Below are positions 52,298 through 61,139 of a stretch of 64,000 nucleotides of DNA, piece by piece. Below the pieces are notes generated by a model. That model saw only the letters and a program-made list of their open reading frames with translations. It made no database searches and was not told the origin of the DNA. The stretch's first letter is position 1. Every line of letters starts with the position of its first letter. The position numbers and the translations under genes are program-made. Location: positions 1 through 64,000 of the forward strand of contig CBFHHY010000007.1 of assembly GCA_965655795.1 (NCBI GenBank). Reading direction: 5' to 3'. This DNA is from TMED14 sp002167805 (GTDB taxonomy: Bacteria > Bacteroidota > Bacteroidia > Flavobacteriales > Schleiferiaceae).

Positions 52298-52938
52298 GAC
52301 GATTTATAATAATATTTTCTGGGCTCTAAATCATTATTTGCAAAGGCCCTTAGTAATATCCTCTCGATTAATGCATCCTCTTCGTGGACTTCTGGAAGAT
52401 ACTTATTTCTAAGTGAAATGTTCCACCAATTTGCCGTAATACCCCATATAATGGCATTAAATCGATTTCTATAACTCTTAATAATTTCAAAAACTGTCAT
52501 TTCGGTTTCGCGAAAAATCAACTTAGAAAGTATCTGCCCCTCGGAAACAGTCAGCTTATGCAGTTCTGGCTCAAAGCGTTTTTTTAAGAATTTATAGTAT
52601 TCCCTTGTCAATTTTTTTCTTTTTACACGTCTATTTTCCATTGATAGCTTTTGATTCAAAGTATCTAACCTCTCACCTACACCTTTTGCATATGGGTATA
52701 CTTTTATGACTCTATGCCTTAGAATATAATATTTTTTTCGTGCATCTGGATTAGAAAAAGTTGGCTTTTCAAGAACAAGAATATCATCCAAGAAAACCCA
52801 TGGGATTGTATCATTTTCGATGATGGTATATCCGGATTCTCTCTGACCATAGTCAATTTGATTTTGCCCCAAAGCCAACTTAGTTGAAAGAAGAAAAAAT
52901 ATGAAAATATTGAAACTTATTCGAAACGAGATCTCCAT
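52294..52938 (-). CDS. DUF4294 protein, exported
   Basis: A 214-residue protein with signal peptide (1-24, ending ALG). The mature sequence holds the Bacteroidota-specific DUF4294 domain: TIPWVFLDDILVL, RKKYYILRHRVIKVYPYAKGVGERLDTLNQKL, RREYYKFLKKRFEPELHKLTVSEGQILSKLIFRETEMTVFEIIKSYRNRFNAIIWGITANWWN-like segments. No biochemical function is known. The start is inside the accC gene (22-nt overlap) and the stop overlaps bshC, so it is translated in step with them. Confidence 0.9.
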   Translation of the reverse strand: MEISFRISFNIFIFFLLSTKLALGQNQIDYGQRESGYTIIENDTIPWVFLDDILVLEKPTFSNPDARKKYYILRHRVIKVYPYAKGVGERLDTLNQKLSMENRRVKRKKLTREYYKFLKKRFEPELHKLTVSEGQILSKLIFRETEMTVFEIIKSYRNRFNAIIWGITANWWNISLRNKYLPEVHEEDALIERILLRAFANNDLEPRKYYYKSS

Positions 52939-54389
52939 CTGGAATTCGTATTATTCGATTCATTTATGTAATTCATTTTTGTGCCTTCATGTTTGTGCAA
53001 AGCCAAAGCAATCTGACAATCATCCTCCGACTCTAATTGGTCAGAATTATAATTTCTTTCAACGAAATGAGTATTAAACTCACCACTTAAAAAATCTGGA
53101 TGATTCATAACAAATTTCCCAAAAGGAAGTGTTGTTTCAACACCAATAATTACATAATCGTCAATAGCTCTTTTCATTCGATCTATGCAGGATTCTCTGT
53201 CCTGAGCATGCACAATAAGTTTGGAAATCATTGGATCATAGTGAATTGAAATTTCCATCCCCTCTTCTATTCCATCATCTACCCGAACACCAGGCCCTTG
53301 AGGGCGTCTATAAACCTCAAGAAAACCTGTGTCTGGAGAAAAATTATTCCGACAATCTTCAGCATAAATTCTCAATTCCATTGCATGTCCTCTTGAGATG
53401 ACATCCACTTGATTGAATGACAGTTGTTCGCCCATAGAAATTCGCAATTGTTCTTTAACTATATCCACACCTGTAATTAATTCGGTTACAGGATGCTCAA
53501 CCTGGAGTCTCGTATTCATTTCTAAAAAATAAAATGAACCTTTAGTGTCGCAAATAAACTCTACAGTTCCTGCGTTTACGTAACCACATGACTTTGCAGC
53601 ATTAATGGCAGCAAGACCCATCTCCTGGCGCAATTTAGGGCTGATAAGACTACTAGGAGCCTCTTCAACTACCTTCTGATGACGTCTCTGTATGGAGCAA
53701 TCTCTCTCCAGCAAGTGAACAAAATTTCCAAAGCTATCTCCTAGGACCTGAATCTCAATATGGCGAGGTGAAGAAATGTATTTTTCTATGAAAACCTCAT
53801 CATTACCAAAAGACTTCAGGGCTTCATTTTTCGCCAAGGGAAACATCTCTTTTAGCTCCTTTACCGAATTAGCTATTCTCATTCCCTTTCCACCTCCTCC
53901 AGCGGAAGCCTTTATCATTATTGGAAATCCAATTTTCTTTGATTCAAGAATTGCTGAATCAATATTTTTGATAGAAAAATTTGTCCCAGGAATTAGAGGG
54001 ACATTAAAATCTAAAACGGCCTTTTTCGCCGATAATTTATCCCCCATAACACTGATTGAATTCGAATCGGGCCCCACAAATATTAAACCTTCTTTAATAA
54101 CTCTTTTTGCAAATTCAGCATTTTCAGATAGAAACCCATAACCCGGATGAATTGCTTCTGCTTTAGATTTTTTCGCAACTTGAATAATTTTCTCAATATC
54201 TAAATATGAAGAGCTACTTGGCGCCTCACCTATTAAGTATGATTCGTCAGCTCGATAAACATGCGGAGCATTCTTATCAGCTTCCGAATGAACGGTAATC
54301 GTTCGGATTCCCATCTCACGAGCTGTTCTTATAATCCTCAAGGATATTTCTCCGCGGTTTGCAATAAGTAAACTTTTAATTTTTCGCAT
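52917..54389 (-). CDS. accC: Biotin carboxylase subunit of an acyl-CoA carboxylase
   Basis: A 490-residue ATP-grasp enzyme that carboxylates biotin on a carrier protein. It has KSLLIANRGEISLRIIRTAREMG, HPGYGFLSENAEFA, the glycine-rich ATP loop KASAGGGGKGM near 155-166, RDCSIQRRHQKVVEEAP, FLEMNTRLQVEHPVTE near 285-300, and ELRIYAEDC. E. coli AccC has about 449 residues; the extra 40-residue C-terminal tail (ending SRWRSRFE) has no biotin site, so a separate carrier is needed. Sequence around the active site resembles propionyl/methylcrotonyl-type carboxylases as much as acetyl-CoA carboxylase. TTG at 54392 precedes the ATG used here. Confidence 0.9.
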   Translation of the reverse strand: MRKIKSLLIANRGEISLRIIRTAREMGIRTITVHSEADKNAPHVYRADESYLIGEAPSSSSYLDIEKIIQVAKKSKAEAIHPGYGFLSENAEFAKRVIKEGLIFVGPDSNSISVMGDKLSAKKAVLDFNVPLIPGTNFSIKNIDSAILESKKIGFPIMIKASAGGGGKGMRIANSVKELKEMFPLAKNEALKSFGNDEVFIEKYISSPRHIEIQVLGDSFGNFVHLLERDCSIQRRHQKVVEEAPSSLISPKLRQEMGLAAINAAKSCGYVNAGTVEFICDTKGSFYFLEMNTRLQVEHPVTELITGVDIVKEQLRISMGEQLSFNQVDVISRGHAMELRIYAEDCRNNFSPDTGFLEVYRRPQGPGVRVDDGIEEGMEISIHYDPMISKLIVHAQDRESCIDRMKRAIDDYVIIGVETTLPFGKFVMNHPDFLSGEFNTHFVERNYNSDQLESEDDCQIALALHKHEGTKMNYINESNNTNSRWRSRFE

Positions 54390-54478
54390 CAATTTTTTAA
54401 TTACTCGATAAAATAACTTAAAAATTTTAAATCAATAATTCCTTACAAAGTAACTTAAATCTGCAATGGTGAAAATAA

Positions 54479-54787
54479 TTAACTCTCAATTTTAGAGCTT
54501 AATACAGCATCTAATTGAGATTCCATTATCCGTAAACGATCTAAAACAGCATCTGAATCTTTGGACGAGTCATCATTTGTTTTTGATAACATCTGATTAG
54601 CCATTTGCAATGCTGTCATTGCCAGCGCATCTTGCTTGTCACTTACTGCATATTTTTCTTCAAATCTCTCCACAGCCTGGCGAATAATAACGACGGCCTT
54701 ACGAACTTGCTCCTCATCCTTTCTATCAATCGTTAGAGGGTATGTTCTATTGGCGATGTTGACTTTGATCTTTAATGGCTCACTCAT
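54479..54787 (-). CDS. zapA: Cell division protein ZapA
   Basis: A 102-residue FtsZ-ring stabiliser. KIKVNIANRTYPLTIDRKDEEQVRKAVVIIRQAVERFEEKYAVSDKQDALAMTALQMANQML is the ZapA globular head and start of the coiled coil. Length fits. It is followed upstream on the same strand, after 20 nt, by a small coiled-coil gene, a pair that recurs in Bacteroidota. Confidence 0.92.
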   Translation of the reverse strand: MSEPLKIKVNIANRTYPLTIDRKDEEQVRKAVVIIRQAVERFEEKYAVSDKQDALAMTALQMANQMLSKTNDDSSKDSDAVLDRLRIMESQLDAVLSSKIES

Positions 54788-54806
54788 AATTTGATTACTT
54801 AAAGGA

Positions 54807-55097
54807 CTATATGTTTAATTGAGCAAGACATCTATTAATATCTTTTATCCAGTCGTTAAGTTGTTCCTTCATTGCAGATCTATCTTTTTGGTTTCCATCA
54901 AATGCTATGATTAAACGAAGCTCTTCTATTTGACTTACTAAATCTGAATTTTTTTGGCGTTCAAGCTCTAAATTTTCTGACAACTCTTGTATTCTATTAT
55001 TTTTCTCTCCAAGACTTTTTTCGACATTTCGGTAAATATCTATAAGTCTATGTACTTGATTATGAATATTTTGAACTTTATCTATTGTAGAAGACAT
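54807..55097 (-). CDS. Small coiled-coil protein paired with ZapA
   Basis: A 96-residue protein that is almost entirely heptad-patterned helix (VHRLIDIYRNVEKSLGEKNNRIQELSENLELERQKNSDLVSQIEEL), with a short tail DWIKDINRCLAQLNI. No signal peptide or membrane segment. The adjacency to zapA and the ZapB-like size and composition suggest a partner in the divisome, but I cannot assign it to ZapB by sequence. Confidence 0.8.
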   Translation of the reverse strand: MSSTIDKVQNIHNQVHRLIDIYRNVEKSLGEKNNRIQELSENLELERQKNSDLVSQIEELRLIIAFDGNQKDRSAMKEQLNDWIKDINRCLAQLNI

Positions 55098-55157
55098 TTA
55101 AGAAAATTTTGATGTAACAAACATAACTAATCTGACGTCCATTTCCTATCTTTCGGT

Positions 55158-56780
55158 ATGGCCTATAGATTCATTATTGCTTTATGCTTGCTTAGCAAAT
55201 CGCTTTTAGCTCAAGTAAGTTTATTCGACTATCAGCCCATGGATTTGGAACCTAACCTCGCCGGGAGCTTTGGTGAGCTAAGGAATCATCACTTTCATTC
55301 AGGTGTAGACTTAAGGACAAAAGGTATAGTTGGACAACCAGTCCGAAGCGTTCAAGAGGGTTATCTGAAGCGACTAGTAGTGAAACCGGGCGGCTTTGGA
55401 ATGGCATTATACATTTCTCACCCAAGTGGTCATACATCGGTTTATGCACACTTGGACCGTTTTCAAAAACCTTTCCATGATTTACTATTAAAACATTCTT
55501 TTAACAGCAAATCAAATCTTATCGATCTGTACTTCAAAAAAGACGATTATCCCGTTAATGCCGGCGATACAATTGGATGGTCAGGAAATTCCGGTAGCTC
55601 ATCAGGACCTCATTTGCACTTTGAATGGAGAGATAGTAGAACTCAAGAACCACTAAACCCTGTGGACTTTGGTCTAGAAATCGGTTCAGATTTAGTAAAT
55701 CCCAATATCATTGCAGTTCATACCAAAACGGGTCAGAGAGTAAAGAGTATTTGGACTGACACACTAATCATAGCCGATTGGCAAGATATTGGTGTAGAAA
55801 TATTAGAGCAACAAATCCCAAAAGGTCCAAAACTTGGAATAAAATCAATGTCTGCATGGATTGAAGATATCAATGAGCCTAATCAACAAGAAGATCCTGA
55901 TTTTTCTTGGGAAATGAAACGTTTCTCATTTTCCGCTACCAGAGGTTCAGATGGACACATGCAACATAATATTCATAGTAAGTTGGGGATTAGAACTTAT
56001 CGGATTGCTCCAGTATCTCAGCCAGCAAAAATTTGGAAGAACTCTTATTCATTTCCAGAAAATGGAATTTACGAGTTAACAATTATGATAGAGACAATGA
56101 GTGGGCAAAAAGCGGTATCAAAGGGCCCAGTAATAAAAAATTCCTGGAATTCTCTCTGGGAAATTGTCTATGAAACTAGCTCTCCCATAGATTGGAAATC
56201 ACCCAGTGGAGAAATTGAAGCTAAAAATCTAAAAATTTCATGGAGTGAGAATTCATTTATGGAACCAATGAAACCCAAAATTGTCTATACCACAGTTAGT
56301 AAAAAACCAAAATGGATCTGTAGCCCAGACTTACCTGTAACAAAATCATTAAATTACTTTTGGACACCCCCCTTAGACTACCCAAAGACACTAAGACATA
56401 AAACCGTTTTAATTGGTAAAGACCCAAGAGGAATTTCAAAAGTTGTTGGTCGGCCGACAGAGGATGGGAGAATACTTTTTAAAATGAAATTATGGGGTGA
56501 AACCTATATGTCCTCAGACATTAGCCCACCTAAAATCTATTTTATTGGAAAGAAAATCTTTCAAAACCAGGAAGCTTTTTGCTTCAAACTTTATGATGAA
56601 TTATTAGATATCAAAAACTACAGAGTTAAACTAAATAATTCATGGCAATGGGCGTATTATGATGCCAAAAACAAAAATTTATTAATCCCCATTAATCCGA
56701 ATATAAAGATTTTCAATTTTGAAATTTTTGCTGAAGATGAAGCCCTTAACAATACTACCTTTAGACAATTAATTGAATAA
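55158..56780 (+). CDS. M23-family zinc metallopeptidase (peptidoglycan endopeptidase-like), exported
   Basis: A 540-residue protein with signal peptide (1-18, LLSKSLLAQ). The LytM/M23 domain is at the N-terminus: GELRNHHFHSGVDLRT (zinc ligands His47 and Asp51), VYAHLDRF, and SSGPHLHFEWRD (HLHFE about 153-157). The other 360 residues are beta-rich with no recognised domain. M23 enzymes cut peptide crosslinks in peptidoglycan. A near-match -7 box (TATCTTTC, 55147-55154) is 3 nt before the ATG. It heads a tightly packed run with a CarboxypepD_reg protein and a TonB receptor, which suggests a shared envelope role. Confidence 0.93.
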   Translation: MAYRFIIALCLLSKSLLAQVSLFDYQPMDLEPNLAGSFGELRNHHFHSGVDLRTKGIVGQPVRSVQEGYLKRLVVKPGGFGMALYISHPSGHTSVYAHLDRFQKPFHDLLLKHSFNSKSNLIDLYFKKDDYPVNAGDTIGWSGNSGSSSGPHLHFEWRDSRTQEPLNPVDFGLEIGSDLVNPNIIAVHTKTGQRVKSIWTDTLIIADWQDIGVEILEQQIPKGPKLGIKSMSAWIEDINEPNQQEDPDFSWEMKRFSFSATRGSDGHMQHNIHSKLGIRTYRIAPVSQPAKIWKNSYSFPENGIYELTIMIETMSGQKAVSKGPVIKNSWNSLWEIVYETSSPIDWKSPSGEIEAKNLKISWSENSFMEPMKPKIVYTTVSKKPKWICSPDLPVTKSLNYFWTPPLDYPKTLRHKTVLIGKDPRGISKVVGRPTEDGRILFKMKLWGETYMSSDISPPKIYFIGKKIFQNQEAFCFKLYDELLDIKNYRVKLNNSWQWAYYDAKNKNLLIPINPNIKIFNFEIFAEDEALNNTTFRQLIE

Positions 56781-56783
56781 TAA

Positions 56784-57422
56784 ATGCGGAGTTTCTTTTT
56801 TTTTATTTTAATTCTCTCCACCTACTTATGTGGTGCCCAAAATCAAGCAGTTCAAATCAGCGGTGTGGCGTTAACAGCAGACTCTGCCAAAATTCCTATT
56901 CCTAATGCTAAATTTCAAGTAAAAGGTAGAAAGTTTACCACCGAATCTGGCGCTGATGGATTTTTTAGCCTTACTGCTATTCCTGGCGATAGTATTTTTA
57001 TTACCCGATTTGGGTTTGAGAGAAGTAAACTACATGTTCCAGATACACTAAGTGGTGATTCCTATATTGCTCTTGTTCCCATGGAATTATCAACTACTGA
57101 ACTTGATGAAGTAACTCTATACCCTTGGCCAAGGCCTGAAAATTTGAATCGTGAGCTATTATCGATGACAATAGAAACAACAGATCGAGATATTGCTCTC
57201 AGAAATCTAGCGATTCAATCGCTTAAAGAACAAGCAAAAGTCATGGGCATGGATGCGGGAGAAATATCAAATTATATTATGAAATCTCAATCTCAAACTA
57301 TTCATGACGCCAATAGATATTATGGAGCAAGTGGTGGTGCGGCTATTTTGGGTAGATTATCAAATCCTTTTGCTTGGTCACAATTTTTTCAAGCTCTCAA
57401 ACGCGGAGATTTTAAAAATTAA
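56784..57422 (+). CDS. Exported CarboxypepD_reg-like domain protein (receptor-associated)
   Basis: A 212-residue protein with signal peptide (1-18, STYLCGAQ). Residues 22-105 form a carboxypeptidase-regulatory-like beta sandwich (ISGVALTADSAKIPIPNAKFQVKG, ADGFFSLTAIPGDSIFITRFGF) ending in TELDEVTLYPWPRPENLNRELLSM, followed by a helical C-terminus. In many TonB receptors this domain is the N-terminal part of the same chain; here the TonB receptor gene starts 2 nt after its stop and lacks the domain. It resembles the protein encoded at 26459. Function unknown. Confidence 0.82.
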   Translation: MRSFFFFILILSTYLCGAQNQAVQISGVALTADSAKIPIPNAKFQVKGRKFTTESGADGFFSLTAIPGDSIFITRFGFERSKLHVPDTLSGDSYIALVPMELSTTELDEVTLYPWPRPENLNRELLSMTIETTDRDIALRNLAIQSLKEQAKVMGMDAGEISNYIMKSQSQTIHDANRYYGASGGAAILGRLSNPFAWSQFFQALKRGDFKN

Positions 57423-57424
57423 AG

Positions 57425-59602
57425 ATGTTTTTGACTACTTTTTTTCTTACAACTTTCGTGGGTGTATCTGCAATAAATGATACTATTCCTAACACAACAC
57501 GCTTAATTGAAGTCGAAGTAAAAGATAAAAGAGAAAATCAAGAGTCAATATTGTCACTTAATCCCTCCGCCCTCAATTCTATTGGGAATGCGGGAGAGTC
57601 TGTTGAAAGTGTTGTTAGAACCTTAGCTGGAGTTGCTGGAAGTGATGAACTATCAAGTCAATACAGTGTTAGAGGAGGAAATTTTGATGAAAACCTTTTA
57701 ATTATAAATGGGTTTGAAATTTATAGACCGCAATTAGCGAGAAGTGGTCAACAAGAAGGCCTAAGTGCCATAAATCCAGATATGGTTCGAAAACTTGAGT
57801 TCTCTGCAGGTGGCTTTAGCTCTGTCGAAGGTGATAAACTGTCTTCCGTATTGAAATTAGAGTATGGTATTCCGAATACAGGTGAGTCCAACTTTCGTAC
57901 TCGAGCTGGTATTTTCTCTGGGAGATTTTTTGCAAGCTATCGAGGTCCAAAATCTAATAATAAAGAAAATAGAATTCAATCAAATGGAGGTATAGGAATT
58001 AGATATCGAAGTAATTCACCATTCATTAATACTGGTGATTCAAAAGGAGATTTATTTTCAGCATCATACGACATTCAGTTTATTGAAAATTTTTATACAA
58101 AAAAATGGCATCATGAATTCTTGGGAATTGCTCAGTTAAGCAATTTTACTTTGAATCCAATCAGCCGTGTCACAGAATTCGGAACAGTAACTGATGTTTT
58201 GAGACTCAACGTCAGTATGAGAGGCAAAGAGAGCTACTCTTACAACAATGCTTTTTCAGGATGGAGAAGTACATTTCGACCCAATAAAAAGCTAAATATT
58301 TTCGCTGAAGGTTCATTAATTCAAGCACTTGAGTCCGAAAATGCAGATGTTATTTCTGCCTATTTATTAGGAGAAGTCAACAATAACATGGGCTCAGACG
58401 ATTTTGGGGAAATTTCATATCAAAGAGGATCAGGAGGACATCAGCGTTTTGCAAGAAATTATCTTTTTGCAAGAGAGTCACACCTTGCAATCGGTGGCAC
58501 ATTAGATTTAAATGACATCAATATAGATTTTGGAGTCGGAAGCCGGCGTCAATTCGGTCTAGATAGGCTTTATGAATGGGTTAACCTTGACTCTGCAGGT
58601 TATAGCCTTGCTCACAACCCTACACGGGTTACTCTCACCTCGGAGGATACTTTATTTGAATTCAAAGAATATCTTAAACTATTCCAAGTCACGGCGAGTG
58701 AAGGAGAACTAAATAATCTCAAAAATTATGCATTCTTTCGCATCAACGGTGTGGACAAAATCAAAAATTCTTCCATCTATTGGGATGCTGGATTTCGACT
58801 TTTACATGATAGCAGAAGTAACGAGATTAGAATATCCCCAAGATTGAGTTTTAAACATTGGGGTTCAAATGGTATCGTTTGGGATCTCAAATTTGGGTCT
58901 TATGCTCAAACTGCCAGTGTGAGAGAATTAAGAGATTGGCGTAATTCTAACCTTATAACGAATAGTAAAATGCAACATGCATGGCACAGCATCCTTGGTG
59001 CTGAGAAGAAATTTCTTTCACGTGACAGACCTTTTTTCTGGAGAGCTGAGATATATTATAAATTCTTAGATAATGCTTTCCCTTTTGAGCAAGACGGAAT
59101 GCGGGTAAGGTACTTGGGTAATGGACCTGGAATAGCAAGAGTTTTTGGCTTGGATAATAGAGTCCATAGCCAATGGTTACCTGGTACTGAATCTTGGGTT
59201 TCACTTTCTCTTTTTCGATCTCAAGAAAAATTTGAAGATACATGGTCTCGCAGGGGCAGCGACTACAGGTATGCTTTCTCTCTGAGGGTTGAAGATGCTT
59301 TGAAAGGATTTACGAATGATAAAGTTTATCTGCAAGTTTCGATTACTGGAGGCTTCCCATTCGGATCTCCGTTGAGTTTCTCAAAACCATTCAAAGCTCC
59401 TCCATACAGGAGAATGGATCTTGGATTTCAGCATATTTTTAATTCTAAATCGAGTGTATCTATTGAAGTTTTTAACCTGCTTGAAATTCGAAATACTGCA
59501 AGTTATTTTTGGATAATGGATATTTCCACGGCGCGTGAATATGCTGTTCCTAACTATCTGACGAGCCGATTAATAAATTTCATCTATCAATATCAATTCT
59601 AG
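57425..59602 (+). CDS. TonB-dependent receptor (plug + barrel)
   Basis: A 725-residue outer-membrane protein with signal peptide (about 1-16). Residues 45-150 are the plug: ESVVRTLAGVAGSDELSSQYSVRGGNFDENLLIINGFEIYRPQLARSGQQEGLSAINPDMVRKLEFSAGGFSSVEGDKLSSVLKLE-type flow. The rest shows repeating amphipathic strands and ends in NFIYQYQF, with a terminal Phe as expected for barrel insertion. The substrate cannot be predicted, and there is no SusD partner, so it is not a SusCD pair. It sits between the CarboxypepD_reg gene (2-nt gap) and a 77-residue gene (1-nt overlap). Confidence 0.92.
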   Translation: MFLTTFFLTTFVGVSAINDTIPNTTRLIEVEVKDKRENQESILSLNPSALNSIGNAGESVESVVRTLAGVAGSDELSSQYSVRGGNFDENLLIINGFEIYRPQLARSGQQEGLSAINPDMVRKLEFSAGGFSSVEGDKLSSVLKLEYGIPNTGESNFRTRAGIFSGRFFASYRGPKSNNKENRIQSNGGIGIRYRSNSPFINTGDSKGDLFSASYDIQFIENFYTKKWHHEFLGIAQLSNFTLNPISRVTEFGTVTDVLRLNVSMRGKESYSYNNAFSGWRSTFRPNKKLNIFAEGSLIQALESENADVISAYLLGEVNNNMGSDDFGEISYQRGSGGHQRFARNYLFARESHLAIGGTLDLNDINIDFGVGSRRQFGLDRLYEWVNLDSAGYSLAHNPTRVTLTSEDTLFEFKEYLKLFQVTASEGELNNLKNYAFFRINGVDKIKNSSIYWDAGFRLLHDSRSNEIRISPRLSFKHWGSNGIVWDLKFGSYAQTASVRELRDWRNSNLITNSKMQHAWHSILGAEKKFLSRDRPFFWRAEIYYKFLDNAFPFEQDGMRVRYLGNGPGIARVFGLDNRVHSQWLPGTESWVSLSLFRSQEKFEDTWSRRGSDYRYAFSLRVEDALKGFTNDKVYLQVSITGGFPFGSPLSFSKPFKAPPYRRMDLGFQHIFNSKSSVSIEVFNLLEIRNTASYFWIMDISTAREYAVPNYLTSRLINFIYQYQF

Positions 59603-59835
59603 TGCGCATAGTAGAACAGATACCCCATTCAAAGTTTCGTATTGTTTTATATACTACAGAAGTCTATTTCATAATCGAAATAGAAGCAGGACCTATGCGT
59701 CAGGCATATAAATACCATAAGGATAAATATCCTGATGTACCCAGCGTAAAAAAGACATTAACGGATGAGTGGCTAGAAAAATTGAGAGTTGGCTTTAACC
59801 AAATGTATACCGATTGGCCTGCAAATTCAAACTGA
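59602..59835 (+). CDS. Small conserved-looking protein, unknown function
   Basis: A 77-residue cytoplasmic protein starting at GTG that overlaps the receptor stop by one base (TAGTG). MRIVEQIPHSKFRIVLYTTEVYFIIEIEAGPMRQAYKYHKD has a beta-strand pattern, and the rest is a helix with KTLTDEWLEKLRVGFNQM. No motif is recognised. Coupling to the TonB receptor gene and the coding-like base composition support it as real. It converges on rocD 18 bp away. Confidence 0.7.
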   Translation: MRIVEQIPHSKFRIVLYTTEVYFIIEIEAGPMRQAYKYHKDKYPDVPSVKKTLTDEWLEKLRVGFNQMYTDWPANSN

Positions 59836-59853
59836 GTTGGATCAAAAGCATAC

Positions 59854-61080
59854 TCATCGGCTTTCATACTTCCGGACAACTCTTTCGATAATATCCAAAG
59901 CCTGAAACATTTCATCCTTAGTGATTACTAAAGGAGGGGCGAACCTGATTATATTTCCATGAGTTGGTTTTGCTAAAAGGCCCATTTCTTTTAGTGAGAT
60001 GCACATATCCCATGCAGTTGTGCTTTGATCAGAGTCATTAATGACAATAGCATTTAATAATCCTTTTCCACGTATTAAAGAGACAATTTCACAATCTTTC
60101 AAACGAGACCTAAGTTCATTTCTAAATAATTCACCCAGTATCTCAGCATTTTCTGCTAAATTTTCCTCAATAACAACCTCAATGGCAGCTTTTGCAACCA
60201 TACAGGCGAGTGGATTTCCTCCATATGTAGAGCCGTGTTCTCCTGGCTTAATACAAAGCATGACCTCATCATCAGCAAGAACTGCAGATACCGGATAAAC
60301 ACCTCCGGATATAGCCTTTCCAAGTATTAGGATATCCGGACGAGCATCTTCAAAATCTGTAGCTAACATCTTACCCGTTCTTGCAATACCGGTTTGAACC
60401 TCATCGGCAATAAATAGCACATTATACTTTGAGCAAAGAGTTCTAACACCCTCTAGGTATCCTTCATCGGGGACAACAACTCCTGCTTCACCTTGAATCG
60501 GCTCTACCATAAAAGCCGTAACATTTGGATCCTTTAATTCACTTTCAAGGGATTCCAGATCATTGTATGGAATTAAATCATAACCAGGCATATATGGTCC
60601 GAAGCCTTCATAAGAGGCAGGGTCATCTGAACTAGATATTGCCGCCAGAGTTCTACCCCAGAAATTTCCTTTAGCAAATAGAATCCTTGCCTTATTCTCT
60701 GGAATACCTTTTTTCAGGTAACCCCATTTTCTTGCTAATTTATTTGCAGTCTCCCCTCCTTCTACCCCCGTATTCATTGGTAGCAACTTATCATAGCCAA
60801 AAACTTTGGTCATATATTTTTCAAACTCTCCTAGAATGTTATTGTGAAATGCTCTAGATGTCAGAGTCAAAAGAGATGCCTGATCATTAAGAGCCTTTAT
60901 TATCTTCGGGTGGCAATGGCCTTGATTTACAGCAGAATAAGCGGATAAAAAATCAAAATATTTTTCACCTTCAACATCCCATAAATGGACACCCTTACCT
61001 TTTTTGAGAACAACAGGTAAAGGGTGATAATTATGCGCGCCATATCTATCCTCTAACTCTATAAATTTTTGGGAGTTCAT
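59854..61080 (-). CDS. rocD: Ornithine--oxo-acid transaminase
   Basis: A 408-residue class III PLP aminotransferase that converts ornithine to glutamate semialdehyde in arginine/ornithine breakdown. It has SAVNQGHCHPKI, NTGVEGGETANKLARKWGYLKKG, FIADEVQTGIARTGKM and ILGKAISGGVYPVSAVLA with the PLP Lys near 253, then HGSTYGGNPLACMVA. The NTGVEGGE box separates ornithine from acetylornithine aminotransferases. The promoter box is at 61103-61110, divergent from rlmD. Confidence 0.96.
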   Translation of the reverse strand: MNSQKFIELEDRYGAHNYHPLPVVLKKGKGVHLWDVEGEKYFDFLSAYSAVNQGHCHPKIIKALNDQASLLTLTSRAFHNNILGEFEKYMTKVFGYDKLLPMNTGVEGGETANKLARKWGYLKKGIPENKARILFAKGNFWGRTLAAISSSDDPASYEGFGPYMPGYDLIPYNDLESLESELKDPNVTAFMVEPIQGEAGVVVPDEGYLEGVRTLCSKYNVLFIADEVQTGIARTGKMLATDFEDARPDILILGKAISGGVYPVSAVLADDEVMLCIKPGEHGSTYGGNPLACMVAKAAIEVVIEENLAENAEILGELFRNELRSRLKDCEIVSLIRGKGLLNAIVINDSDQSTTAWDMCISLKEMGLLAKPTHGNIIRFAPPLVITKDEMFQALDIIERVVRKYESR

Positions 61081-61102
61081 TTTATGATATTTAGATTCAA
61101 TC

Positions 61103-61110
61103 CAAAGATA
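61103..61110 (-). promoter_or_regulatory. -7 promoter box (TATCTTTG) for rocD
   Basis: The minus strand reads TATCTTTG, an exact TAnnTTTG match, 22 nt before the rocD ATG. The identical box for rlmD lies 17 bp away on the other strand. Confidence 0.6.
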
Positions 61111-61127
61111 AGCCTTATAAAGACCAG

Positions 61128-61135
61128 TATCTTTG
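61128..61135 (+). promoter_or_regulatory. -7 promoter box (TATCTTTG) for rlmD
   Basis: Exact TAnnTTTG match with 4 nt to the ATG at 61140; the mRNA is predicted to be leaderless. Confidence 0.6.
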
Positions 61136-61139
61136 CTGT

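Noticed and set aside
54393..54478. 6S RNA gene, which can lie near zapA in Bacteroidota
   Set aside because: The gap is only 86 bp and shows no long hairpin; no room for a 180-nt RNA.
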